This document shows, in pieces, positions 34,301 to 42,991 of a stretch of DNA of 64,000 bases. Under the pieces are notes generated by a model. It made no database searches. It saw only the letters and a list, made by a program, of their open reading frames with translations, and had not been told where the DNA came from. This stretch comes from Pseudanabaena mucicola FACHB-723 (GTDB taxonomy: Bacteria; Cyanobacteriota; Cyanobacteriia; Pseudanabaenales; Pseudanabaenaceae). The stretch is from positions 1-64,000 of the forward strand of contig NZ_JACJQB010000001.1 in the NCBI RefSeq assembly GCF_014696385.1. The letters run 5' to 3'. Within the stretch, counting starts at the first letter, position 1, and the number at the start of each line of letters is the position of its first letter. Made by a program: the position numbers and the translations under genes.

Positions 34301-36856
34301 GATGACATTAGTCTGCTACAAGCCAATGAAGATGACGACGATGATATTGCGATCGCAAATATTAGTGATCAATCTCCCATTGGTTTCGACGAAATAAGTG
34401 AGCTAGATGCTCTAAATGGAATTACTGACGCGGCCGAGTATAGATTTGAAACATCAGATTTTGATATAGATCAGAATATAGATGTAGCGCTAGATATTAC
34501 AAGCGACAACCAACTTAGTAATGCTGAGTATGCAGGTGAGCCAATGGCTGCAAGTGCCGATGAGTTTAACTTTGATGATCTAGAAGCCATGATTGGCGAG
34601 GTGAGCAACCCGCTTCAGGATATTAATAATGCTGGTGGAAATTTTAATCAACAATTTACCCCTTCTCCAACACAGCCTCCCTCCGCAAATTTCAATGACG
34701 ATATCAATTTTGATGACTTAGAAGCTTTACTGGGCGATGAATCGGGTGGTTTAGCTGCACCTGTGACGGAAGTGCAACCTGCTAATAGAGTCGTGGACAT
34801 GGCTCAACCAAAATCTACCGATGATTTTGATGAACTGGAGAGTATGCTCCAGACAGCATTTGCCAAGGATGTTGGCCCCATCAAAACTAGGGCAGCAAAC
34901 CGCCCTATTGCGACGGCACGCAAACAGAAGATAGTAGACTCAACCATGCGGGTTGATGTTAAGTATCTAGATAGTCTGAATAACCTTGTGGGGGAACTGG
35001 TTGTCAATCGCAATCTCTTGGCACAGGAGCAAGAGCGCTTGCAGCAGTTCATCACCAATCTATTGCACCAAGTGCAATTATTAGGAGATGTATCACAAAG
35101 AATGCGTGATCAATACGATCGCTCTTTGTTGGAGGCTTCCCTCACCGCAGGTCGGGGTAGCCGAGCTTATGCAGAAGTCTCTTCCAGTTCATTTTCTAGT
35201 TCTAATAATAGCTCTGTGACCAATGAGTTTGAAGGGATTGAATTTGACCGCTACAATGCCTTCCACGTTTTGTCTCAAGAGATTATTGAGTTGATCGTGC
35301 GAGTGCGCGAATCAGCCTCGGACATTGAGTTTGTGGTCGGTGAAACCGATCAGGTCACTCGCCAGTTGGGGACAATTACCACACAAGTCCAAGACGATTT
35401 GAAACAGTCGCGCATGGTTCCCTTCGCACAGATTACTGATCGCTTGCCGAGAGGAATTCGCGATCGCGCTCTGAAGTCTGGTAAACAGGCGGAGCTAGAA
35501 ATATTTGGGCGAGAAACCTTAATTGATAAGGCAATTTTAGAGTCCCTGACCGATCCACTCACGCACCTTGTCAATAATGCGATCGACCATGGCTTAGAAG
35601 ATCCTGCCACCCGCCAAGCGGCTGGCAAAATGCCAGTTGGTCGTCTCACTGTACGGGCTTATCACCAAGGTAACCAAACAGTTATTTCTATCAGTGATGA
35701 TGGTGCGGGAATTAGCACTGAAAAAGTTAAGAAGAGTGCCGTTGCTAAAGGAGTGCGATCGCAATCTGAGGTTGATCGACTCAATGACACAGAAGTTTAC
35801 GGATTACTCTTTGAAGCTGGCTTTAGTACCGCCGCCCAAGCCGATGAATTTAAAGGCAGGGGCGTTGGTCTGGATGTGGTCAAAACCTGCTTGGATGATA
35901 TTCGGGGCGCAATTATTGTGGAGTCGGAACTGGGTAAAGGGACAACCTTTACAATTCGCTTACCCCTAACGCTCAGTATTTCTAAGGCGATCTTCTGTAT
36001 TAGCGATCGCGCCCGTGTTGCCTTCCCTGTTGATGGCTGTGAGGACATGATGGAAGTTCCCACTAGCCAGATTATGACCGATGAACATGGACAATCTTTC
36101 CTAAATTGGCGCGATACAGTTTTACCATTGCAACATCTCTCCAACTTGCTCTCCTATAGTCGTCACCTTAGCCGCAGCAATGTCTATGGTAAACAGGAAA
36201 ACGATGAAGTCTGTATCATTGTGCTTCGCAACGATACTAATTACATGGCGCTACAGGTCGATCAATTCCTCGGTGAATATGAAATTGTAATCAAACAACT
36301 AGAGGGGCCAATTCCTCAACCTGCGGGAATTGCAGGGGCAACGGTGCTAGGGGATGGTCGCGTGATGGCGATCGCCAACGTACTTGAGCTATTTGACATT
36401 GCCAGTGGTCGCTTGCGTCCGCTCACCTCTGGTATGACGATTCAGCCGATGGTCGAAGAAGATGTAACGGCTGACCCAACCGTGCTGATCGTCGATGACT
36501 CGATTACAGTACGTGAACTGTTATCACTAACCTTTGCTAAGGTTGGCTATCGTGTTGAGCAAGCCAAAGATGGACAGGATGCGTGGGAAAAACTGCGTGC
36601 AGGGCTGCCCTGTGACATGATTTTCTGTGACATTGAAATGCCACGGATGGATGGATTGGAACTGTTATCTAAACTGCAAGAAGATCCTCGTCTAAATCAT
36701 ATTCCTGTAGCGATGTTGACCTCACGCGGAGCCGATCGTCACCGTCAGTCAGCCATCCAGTTTGGAGCAAAGGGCTACTTCACCAAGCCATACCTTGAAG
36801 AAGAATTACTCAGTGCCTCCAAGCGCCTGCTCAATGGAGAAACTCTGCCAATCTAG
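31385..36856 (+). CDS. pilL: CheA-type hybrid histidine kinase, PilL type
   Basis: Phosphorelay kinase of the receptor complex. The 1823-residue protein has an N-terminal HPt domain (AAHSIKGGSAMLG, phospho-His H50), a long acidic linker (about 270-1150), the CheA dimerisation segment (VDVKYLDSLNNLVGELVVNR, near 1190), a HATPase domain (NAIDHGLEDPATR near 1397, DDGAGIS near 1438, GRGVGLDVV near 1492), a CheW-like domain (about 1535-1680) and a C-terminal receiver (VLIVDDSITVREL, CDIEMPRMDG with the phospho-Asp, LTSRGADRH and FTKPY). The linker holds repeated (D/E/S)LxDFF motifs and three FD(D/E)LE motifs. It ends 60 bp before recN. Confidence 0.93.
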   Translation: MNSDQQQQRIMGYFIEEAREHLQTIEQGVLNLQDILDDSESINELFRAAHSIKGGSAMLGVSSIQHVSHRLEDFFKIIKENSQIKVDERLKSLLLAGFDPLAELLDELQSNHEISEELTAETNSRVKPIFAELESYLNQLVQDLHGDKSDSSVDKIIAEPLAPSKKVVFQQEVTTKMRDMLQIFRMEDNADSRSQLQGICDYFQEVGDTFKLANWNYLITQIKTAIAQQDHSYRNLAPILIREIKDAQELVLTERESEVTVSEQLQNLLPYRPVIDEDDEVSTIFTTSAGDITEGSSSDINQDLAFVDSEPNDDAAVDQLDWDGLDQQESEFAILVEQNAEDAFDLTSIDDSQIDQTDWMESEYDIDENQKIDEGEGLKMEAPELQTLASLFENDSLDFDTAWEDMQTVENQMAKQGSDVSMGGDDFADLLGDDSPTSQFFGAETNNEDSSMDLLFGDFSDEPSQPEEVADDLFPEDLDVSLDIAEDQSLPNLDFTDAVDYAMEELTEEEPIDFTDGFTDAVIVDSQTETALEVDNLDEIGEFVVGEPVDITEDVAIDLPKNEQIEPQALQDLHADETLDERLDAIAMEDDDSSDPFALTFFEEEMTLLDDPFAIGASLEEVLLEDSGEDVQEQDAFVENRQLFDEEQQIEPHDSYPEILESGDLDTSDTGNLGIFAELGFDNDDEVSESHDINSMNELGDFFAADDNGTTGDSIGDDIHNALISDSIDNIAEIAQETSPPELNQPELSADEFFASSESDASLNEISSSHGEFSNTADLEDFFTDSESPATDFDFTHDAENFDYELSNAEFTTTDDLGDFFDMEEDHEVLADELAEQVEMTSSHNFNDADELSDFFDHPSESVGESRFVEDVLEPSTAANNAESLGDFFDTSEDIDNLDDWSDFGDDISGKDDQPSLDFFAEVDDQGTVDADLGGFSERSDMDTSIAIANDVTVSTSLDNLADFFQGDEEDGDDISLLQANEDDDDDIAIANISDQSPIGFDEISELDALNGITDAAEYRFETSDFDIDQNIDVALDITSDNQLSNAEYAGEPMAASADEFNFDDLEAMIGEVSNPLQDINNAGGNFNQQFTPSPTQPPSANFNDDINFDDLEALLGDESGGLAAPVTEVQPANRVVDMAQPKSTDDFDELESMLQTAFAKDVGPIKTRAANRPIATARKQKIVDSTMRVDVKYLDSLNNLVGELVVNRNLLAQEQERLQQFITNLLHQVQLLGDVSQRMRDQYDRSLLEASLTAGRGSRAYAEVSSSSFSSSNNSSVTNEFEGIEFDRYNAFHVLSQEIIELIVRVRESASDIEFVVGETDQVTRQLGTITTQVQDDLKQSRMVPFAQITDRLPRGIRDRALKSGKQAELEIFGRETLIDKAILESLTDPLTHLVNNAIDHGLEDPATRQAAGKMPVGRLTVRAYHQGNQTVISISDDGAGISTEKVKKSAVAKGVRSQSEVDRLNDTEVYGLLFEAGFSTAAQADEFKGRGVGLDVVKTCLDDIRGAIIVESELGKGTTFTIRLPLTLSISKAIFCISDRARVAFPVDGCEDMMEVPTSQIMTDEHGQSFLNWRDTVLPLQHLSNLLSYSRHLSRSNVYGKQENDEVCIIVLRNDTNYMALQVDQFLGEYEIVIKQLEGPIPQPAGIAGATVLGDGRVMAIANVLELFDIASGRLRPLTSGMTIQPMVEEDVTADPTVLIVDDSITVRELLSLTFAKVGYRVEQAKDGQDAWEKLRAGLPCDMIFCDIEMPRMDGLELLSKLQEDPRLNHIPVAMLTSRGADRHRQSAIQFGAKGYFTKPYLEEELLSASKRLLNGETLPI
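33473..34860 (+). repeat. Repeated LxDFF / FDDLE motif codons inside pilL
   Basis: Within the acidic linker, ELGDFF, DLEDFF, DLGDFF, ELSDFF, SLGDFF, NLADFF and related forms recur every 30-75 residues, followed by NFDDLEAMIG, NFDDLEALLG and DFDELESMLQ. They are short-motif repeats at protein level, with limited DNA identity. Confidence 0.8.
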
Positions 36857-36861
36857 AATTT

Positions 36862-36895
36862 GGTTGTAATTTTGCCCTAGGGCAAAATTACAACC
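36862..36895. terminator. Hairpin between pilL and recN
   Basis: GGTTGTAATTTTGCCC-TA-GGGCAAAATTACAACC, a perfect 16-bp stem 5 bp after the pilL stop. No long T-run follows, so termination may be partial. Confidence 0.65.
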
Positions 36896-36915
36896 GCAGA
36901 ACCTTCACAAAAATT

Positions 36916-38715
36916 ATGTTGCTGAGCCTCAAAATTGAAAACTTTGCCCTAATTGATCGCCTCGAGCTAGAACTCTATGCAGGGCTGAATATCCTCACAG
37001 GGGAAACAGGTGCAGGCAAATCGATTGTCCTAGATGCTTTGGACGCAGCACTAGGTGGCAAGGTATCGGCGCGGATGATTAGAACAGGGGCGACTCGTGC
37101 CAATATTGAAGCAACTTTTTCCACAAGTCCGCAGATTACCCATTGGTTAGAAATTCAGGAAATTGATGCCCTAGATGCCGAAACCTTGATTTGTAGTCGC
37201 GAAATTACAGTACGGAGCAATCGTACTCGCGTTAACGGTGTAGTTGTCAATAAGCAGCAGATTCAAGAGTTGCGCGATCACCTTGTAGAAATCACGGCAC
37301 AGGGACAGACGATCTTGCTGAGTCAGGCTGCCCAACAACGGGAATGGCTGGATAGCTTTGGCGATCAAACTTTTAGTCAGGCTTTATTGGCACAAAGACA
37401 AAAGGTTGCGAAGTTATTTGATACCAAAGAGCGATCACGGAAAGCCTTGCTTGAACGACAACAAAATGAGCGTAATCGTTTGCAGCATTTGGATATGTTA
37501 CGCTATCAACTCAAAGAACTAGAATCGGCGAATTTAGGCGATCCCGATGAATTAGAAAACCTCGAAAGCGATCGCAATCGGCTCGCCCATAGTGTAGAAC
37601 TGCAAAAGCAGGGCTATGCTGTTTATGAGGCACTTTATCAGAATGATGGTGGCAATGCTTGCGCCGATTTATTGGGGCAAGCAGAATCGATCCTGACGGA
37701 AATGACGACCCTTGATAGGGACATTGAGGGCATTCTCGAATTGGTATCAAGTGCACTGGCGCAAGTTGAGGAAGCGGGACGACAAATTAATAATTATACG
37801 AATCGTCTTGAGTCAGACCCTGAACAATTAGAAGCGATCGAACAACGGATTAACCAAATTAAGCAAATTTGTCGCAAATATGGCACTTTACCTGAAGCCA
37901 TTGCCTACACTGAAAAGCTGCAACTGGAACTGGCGGAGTTAACTGATCAAAGTATTTCGATTGAGGATTTAGAACGTAGAGCCTCGGCAGATTTACAGGC
38001 ATTACTCAAGGCTTGTAAAAAATTAACGGAATTGCGGCGACAAACTGCGATCGCACTGGAACAGTCCCAAATTGAAGCCTTGAAAATGCTTGCCATGGAA
38101 AAAGTGCGGTTTCAAGTGGGCATTTACCCAACTGAACCGACTGCCCTAGGTTGCGATCGCATTGTCTTTGAGTTTAGCCCTAACCTTGGTGAACCTTTAC
38201 AACCCCTCGCTGAAACTGCATCGGGAGGTGAAATGAGTCGCTTTTTACTAGCCCTAAAAACCTGCTTTGTGCAGCAAAAAAATCAAGAAACTCAGACTAT
38301 GACAGCATCCCACCATAGTAAAGTTGGCACAATGGTTTTTGATGAAATCGATGCGGGGGTCTCAGGTCGCGTTGCTCAGGCAATCGCCACCCAGCTTTGG
38401 CAACTAAGTCGGACTGCCCAAATTCTCTGTGTGACGCACCAGCCACTGATTGCCGCGATTGCCGATCGTCATTTCCACGTCAGCAAACAAGTGATTTGCG
38501 ATCGTACGCAAGTCCAAATTCGTCTTTTGGAACTAGAGGAACGGAAACAGGAGCTTGCCCAAATTGCTTCAGGTAAAAGTGTTGAGCAGGGTAAAGTTAA
38601 AAAGGAAAAATCAAAAAATGTAGTTAAGGAAGAAGTTGATAGTACGGTAGGGCAAGCAATCGCCTTTGCGGAATCGTTACTAGAACAAGCCGCCGCGATC
38701 AAGGCACATTCTTAA
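36916..38715 (+). CDS. recN: DNA repair ATPase RecN
   Basis: SMC-like ATPase acting on double-strand breaks in recombinational repair. The 599-residue protein starts LLSLKIENFALIDRLEL, has Walker A GETGAGKSIV near residue 35, central coiled coils (about 155-380), the ABC signature ASGGEMSRFLLALK near 440 and Walker B MVFDEIDAGVSGRVAQ near 475. A lysine/glutamate-rich insertion near 555-575 precedes the C-terminus. Start ATG directly follows the hairpin at 36862-36895. Confidence 0.95.
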   Translation: MLLSLKIENFALIDRLELELYAGLNILTGETGAGKSIVLDALDAALGGKVSARMIRTGATRANIEATFSTSPQITHWLEIQEIDALDAETLICSREITVRSNRTRVNGVVVNKQQIQELRDHLVEITAQGQTILLSQAAQQREWLDSFGDQTFSQALLAQRQKVAKLFDTKERSRKALLERQQNERNRLQHLDMLRYQLKELESANLGDPDELENLESDRNRLAHSVELQKQGYAVYEALYQNDGGNACADLLGQAESILTEMTTLDRDIEGILELVSSALAQVEEAGRQINNYTNRLESDPEQLEAIEQRINQIKQICRKYGTLPEAIAYTEKLQLELAELTDQSISIEDLERRASADLQALLKACKKLTELRRQTAIALEQSQIEALKMLAMEKVRFQVGIYPTEPTALGCDRIVFEFSPNLGEPLQPLAETASGGEMSRFLLALKTCFVQQKNQETQTMTASHHSKVGTMVFDEIDAGVSGRVAQAIATQLWQLSRTAQILCVTHQPLIAAIADRHFHVSKQVICDRTQVQIRLLELEERKQELAQIASGKSVEQGKVKKEKSKNVVKEEVDSTVGQAIAFAESLLEQAAAIKAHS

Positions 38716-38768
38716 TTATTTTCCAAGCTTTAGCGTAGGCTGTACCACAGCTTGAATGGTGAGAGTAG

Positions 38769-39851
38769 CTATTTAAGAACTAGCGTAATATTGTTATCCT
38801 TGGGAGGAATGTCACTAAAAGCCTCAAAATATTCTTTTGCCACCAAAGGGAAATTGGGAAACTCAAATTTAGCATCACCATCGGCAATATATGCCCAGAA
38901 ATAGCGGAGTTCAGGGGTCAGGGTTTCAGCTAGCTCTAGTGGCAAATTGAGAGGTGGATGCGTCAGTAATCTCAGGACAAAAGGATGGGAGTGATTGCCC
39001 ATCCACTCACGCGAGAAATGTAAGAAATCCTCTTGTTCAGGGATCGATTTGACCCGAAAAGATTCTATTTCTAGACGCTCACCTGATTCATCAGAAGTAT
39101 AGTTGAGAACTCGATAGGGGTGGGGATAGCTCACCAAAGAGCCTGTAGTAATGTCATAGAGATCGTAGCGATCGCTGTAGGCAATATCCTGTACATGTAA
39201 ATGTCCCGTAAAAACAAGCTTGACATTTGCCTGATGTAAAATCTTGCACAACCGCTCGGTATTACCCAGCATATAGCGCTTGCCCAAGGCATTGCGCGAC
39301 TGGTCATGCATATGTTCCAACACATTATGATGAATCGTCACTAGATTCAATTCATAATCTTGATTTGCGAGAACCGATTCCAACCAAAACAACTGTTCAT
39401 CATCAATCCAGCCAATTTGCTGCCCATCGACATCGAATTGATTAGAATTCAATCCAATTAAGCGGACATTAGGTAATACTTCGCATTCATAATAGAGTTT
39501 ATGGGGGTCACTAATCCCAGACTCAAAACCAAATTTAGTATAGTGCGGTGTAAATTTATCAAAGGTTTCTAGCTTAGGAACATCATGATTTCCTGCAATC
39601 ACATACACAGGATAGGGAAGCTGTGCTAGTCGTTCTGATAACCATCGATGGTTTTCAGGTTCACCATGCTGAGTGAGATCTCCGGGTAAGAGCAGAAAGT
39701 CTAAATCTAAATTAGCCAATTGCGAAAGCACTTCTTCAAAGGCAGGGATGCTGTACTCAACGAGATGAAATCGCGCAGGATGTTGCCAAATCGTGTGGGG
39801 CAATGCGATATGCAAATCGGAAGCGATCGCAAATTTAAACTTAAGTGCCAC
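38769..39851 (-). CDS. Calcineurin-like metallophosphoesterase
   Basis: Predicted two-metal phosphodiesterase. The 360-residue protein shows the full motif set: DLHIA near residue 12 (D-X-H), GDLTQHGE near 58 (GD), GNHDVP near 88 (GNHD), TIHHN near 175 (H) and FTGHLHVQ near 216 (GHXH). The layout resembles cyclic-nucleotide phosphodiesterase CpdA-like proteins, but the C-terminal 110 residues are distinct, so the substrate is left open. It is convergent with recN. Confidence 0.9.
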   Translation of the reverse strand: MALKFKFAIASDLHIALPHTIWQHPARFHLVEYSIPAFEEVLSQLANLDLDFLLLPGDLTQHGEPENHRWLSERLAQLPYPVYVIAGNHDVPKLETFDKFTPHYTKFGFESGISDPHKLYYECEVLPNVRLIGLNSNQFDVDGQQIGWIDDEQLFWLESVLANQDYELNLVTIHHNVLEHMHDQSRNALGKRYMLGNTERLCKILHQANVKLVFTGHLHVQDIAYSDRYDLYDITTGSLVSYPHPYRVLNYTSDESGERLEIESFRVKSIPEQEDFLHFSREWMGNHSHPFVLRLLTHPPLNLPLELAETLTPELRYFWAYIADGDAKFEFPNFPLVAKEYFEAFSDIPPKDNNITLVLK

Positions 39852-39901
39852 CTAGATCCAAACCATGAATAATTACCTTTACGATTATAGGGTATAGCTA
39901 G

Positions 39902-40035
39902 ATATAGGCGATCGCAAGATCTTGGCTATGTAGCTATAGTCAAGCAAGTTAAAACGCAAACCCAAAATAGAGTTGCGGCGCTTCGCGCCGCAACTCTATT
40001 TTGGGTTTTGGATTTGTCCTAACGTAAATGGCTAT
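39902..40035. repeat. Element with TATAGC-type ends and central hairpin
   Basis: Central perfect hairpin at 39958-40008 (24-bp arms AAACCCAAAATAGAG then TTGCGGCGC, TTC loop). Outside the right arm is TTAGGACAAATCCAAAA on the minus strand, the same sequence found next to the hairpin at 6897-6941; GGCTATAGC and ATATAGGC mark approximate ends. It separates two divergent genes, the phosphoesterase and mutS, so it is not simply a terminator. Confidence 0.6.
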
Positions 40036-40103
40036 AGCTAGCTATACAAAGCCAAAATGCCGTTTACAATGGTTTGGTTACATTGTTTTTGTCCAAAATT
40101 TGA

Positions 40104-42761
40104 ATGGCTGAATTAGTTCTGTCGTCTGCTCAAGTCAATCGTGCTGCCCTCACACCGATGATGCAGCATTACATCGAAATGAAAGATCAATATCCCCACG
40201 CGGTGATGTTGTATCGATTAGGGGATTTTTTTGAGGCATTTTTTGAGGATGCAGAACTAATTTCGCGAGAATTGGAATTAGTGCTAACGGGACGCGATGG
40301 GGGTAAGGCAATTGGGCGAATTGCCATGGCAGGGATTCCGCACCATGCCCTTGATCGCTATGCCAATCAATTAGTCGAAAAAGGCTACTCGATCGCAGTT
40401 TGTGATCAAATGGAAGCGGCTTCAGAAGCACAGGGTTTAGTCCGCCGTGAAGTCACGCGAGTGATTACCCCCGGAACTGTAATCGAGGAGGGAATGCTAG
40501 CGGCGAAAAAAAATAATTACTTAGTTGCGATCGCAAATGGTGGAGAAAATTGGGGCTTAGCCTATACCGATATTTCCACAGGCGAGTTTTCCGTTACCCA
40601 GTTAAATAGCATTGATCATTTAATTCAAGAATTATTACGCTTACAACCTGCGGAAGTTCTCATTCCCATTGATGTGCCGAATCCGCAATTATTTCGGGGG
40701 TCCAAAGCTGAAAAAGCCGAAGCATTCTGGGAAGGAATTTCGCAAAAGAAACAATCGACTTTACCTGAGCCCTATAGCGCTTTACCTGAGAGTTTTTGCT
40801 ATACACCGCGATCGCAATCTAGTTTTGCCTTAGCCGAAGCCAAGCAAAGGATTTTTGATACATTCCGCGTGCGATCGTTAGAAGGTTTTGGCTGTAAATC
40901 TTTACCCTTAGCAATTCGCGCCGCAGGTGGAATTTTAGAATATCTCGAATCCACTCAAAAAAGTGTGCAGATGCCATTGCAAGGTATTTCTACTTATGAG
41001 ATCGCAGATTATTTAATTCTCGACAATCAAACGCGCCGCAATTTAGAAATTACTCAAACCGTGCGCGATGGGACTTATTACAGTTCACTCCTATGGGCGC
41101 TGGATAAAACCACGACAGGCATGGGTAGCCGTGCCTTGCGTCGTTGGCTATTGCAACCGCTTAAGGATATCGCCGCGATTAATGAACGACTCGATACAAT
41201 TACAGAACTCTACAAACAACATTCTCTCCGTAAGAATTTGCGAAGTTGTTTGAGTCAAATTTATGACATAGAAAGGCTATGCAGTCGCATCGGTGCGGGT
41301 ACGGCAAATGGTCGCGATTTAATTGCTGTAGCTGTATCCCTAGACAGAATGCGCGATGTTGCGGATGTGGTTGCTAAATCCCATTCGCGCTATTTAAAAG
41401 CGTTACAGTCAGTGCCATCGGAACTGCTGCAACTGGGTGATCAATTACAAAAGACTCTCGTTGAAGAACCACCAATTTATATCACTGAAGGTAATATTAT
41501 TCGTTCAGGTGTAAACGAGCAGCTAGACCGACTGCGCCAACAGAGTCGCGATGATGTGGAATGGTTAGCCTCCTTTGAGAAGCAGGAAAAGGAACGCACG
41601 GGCATTAACACCCTCAAAGTTGGATTTAATAAAGCCTTTGGCTATTACATCAGTATTTCTCGCGGCAAAAGTGAGCAAGCCCCTGCGGATTACATTCGCA
41701 AGCAAACCCTCACCAATGAGGAACGTTACATTACCCCCGAACTCAAGGAACGGGAAACGCGGATTCTCAATTCTGATAGTGAATTGAAGCAATTAGAATA
41801 CGATTTATTTGTGGAGTTAAGAACTCTTGCTGCAAAACATATCGAACCGATGCGAACCCTTGCCACGGCTCTCGCTGCCGCCGATGTGTTGTGTAGTCTT
41901 GCGGAAGTTGCTGTTACCTATAACTATTGCCGCCCCGAAATTACTAGCGATCGCTCTATAGCAATTGACAATGGTCGTCATCCTGTCGTCGAGCAATCAC
42001 TCCCCGCAGGCTTTTTTGTTCCTAATTCCACATATCTCGGTCACGATCAACAGTCTCCCGATTGTCCCGATCTGATTGTGTTAACTGGCCCGAATATGAG
42101 CGGTAAAAGTATTTATTTGCGACAGGTCGGATTAATTCAACTGATGGCACAGGTGGGAAGCTTTATACCTGCGGCATCAGCAACCTTAGGAATTTGCGAT
42201 CGCATTTTTACCCGTGTTGGTGCTGTTGATGACTTAGCAACGGGACAATCAACATTTATGGTGGAAATGAATGAAACTGCGAATATTCTTAACCATGCTA
42301 AAGAAAACTCCCTCGTCCTGCTCGATGAAATTGGACGTGGCACTTCTACCTTCGATGGCATGGCGATTGCATGGTCAGTTGCTGAATATATTGCTAATAA
42401 AATCAAAGCACGCGGGATCTTTGCGACCCATTACCATGAACTCAATGAACTGGCGACTCTCTTACCCAATGTGGCTAATTTTCAGGTTACGGTCAAAGAA
42501 TTAGAAGATGAAATTGTTTTCTTGCATCAAGTGCAAGCTGGTGGTGCAGATCGATCGTATGGAATTGAAGTCGGGCGCTTAGCAGGCTTACCACCTAGCG
42601 TGATTAGTCGAGCAAAACAGGTACTCGCCCAAATTGCCAAAAATAGTCACATTGCCACGGGATTGCGATCGGGCAACTCAACTAATAACATGATGCAGAA
42701 ATTGGATAAAGACATGCCAAATCTAGAACAATCACAGTTAAATATCTTTAGTGATAAGTAG
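40104..42761 (+). CDS. mutS: DNA mismatch repair protein MutS
   Basis: Recognises mismatches and starts repair. The 885-residue protein has the mismatch-binding domain with [14 protein letters not shown] (the G-D-F-F-E motif whose Phe stacks on the mismatch), core and lever domains, clamp near 430-560, and a C-terminal ATPase with Walker [15 protein letters not shown] near residue 661, [14 protein letters not shown], Walker [18 protein letters not shown] and ATHYHEL. It is the MutS1 type. Start ATG at 40104 follows the repeat element by 70 bp. Confidence 0.97.
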   Translation: MAELVLSSAQVNRAALTPMMQHYIEMKDQYPHAVMLYRLGDFFEAFFEDAELISRELELVLTGRDGGKAIGRIAMAGIPHHALDRYANQLVEKGYSIAVCDQMEAASEAQGLVRREVTRVITPGTVIEEGMLAAKKNNYLVAIANGGENWGLAYTDISTGEFSVTQLNSIDHLIQELLRLQPAEVLIPIDVPNPQLFRGSKAEKAEAFWEGISQKKQSTLPEPYSALPESFCYTPRSQSSFALAEAKQRIFDTFRVRSLEGFGCKSLPLAIRAAGGILEYLESTQKSVQMPLQGISTYEIADYLILDNQTRRNLEITQTVRDGTYYSSLLWALDKTTTGMGSRALRRWLLQPLKDIAAINERLDTITELYKQHSLRKNLRSCLSQIYDIERLCSRIGAGTANGRDLIAVAVSLDRMRDVADVVAKSHSRYLKALQSVPSELLQLGDQLQKTLVEEPPIYITEGNIIRSGVNEQLDRLRQQSRDDVEWLASFEKQEKERTGINTLKVGFNKAFGYYISISRGKSEQAPADYIRKQTLTNEERYITPELKERETRILNSDSELKQLEYDLFVELRTLAAKHIEPMRTLATALAAADVLCSLAEVAVTYNYCRPEITSDRSIAIDNGRHPVVEQSLPAGFFVPNSTYLGHDQQSPDCPDLIVLTGPNMSGKSIYLRQVGLIQLMAQVGSFIPAASATLGICDRIFTRVGAVDDLATGQSTFMVEMNETANILNHAKENSLVLLDEIGRGTSTFDGMAIAWSVAEYIANKIKARGIFATHYHELNELATLLPNVANFQVTVKELEDEIVFLHQVQAGGADRSYGIEVGRLAGLPPSVISRAKQVLAQIAKNSHIATGLRSGNSTNNMMQKLDKDMPNLEQSQLNIFSDK

Positions 42762-42778
42762 TTACTCCCTTCCCCGTC

Positions 42779-42821
42779 AAGAAATAGCGGTGTGTGGCTT
42801 TGCCGCACACCGCTATTTCTT
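42779..42821. terminator. 43-nt hairpin after mutS
   Basis: AAGAAATAGCGGTGTGTGGC-TTT- and inverted copy, 20-bp arms with one wobble. Confidence 0.85.
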
Positions 42822-42991
42822 AGTTTCACAGGTCGATTTCTTTATTAAGTTTGACTAGATGTATTAACTTCAATATATCTGGGAACAATATTAGAATATC
42901 TAGAATAAAATCATGCTAGTCTTAGCGCTAAAATATTCACAAAACCCTTAATATATTTAATCTCTATTAGCAAAAAAGCAGCAAAAAACTT

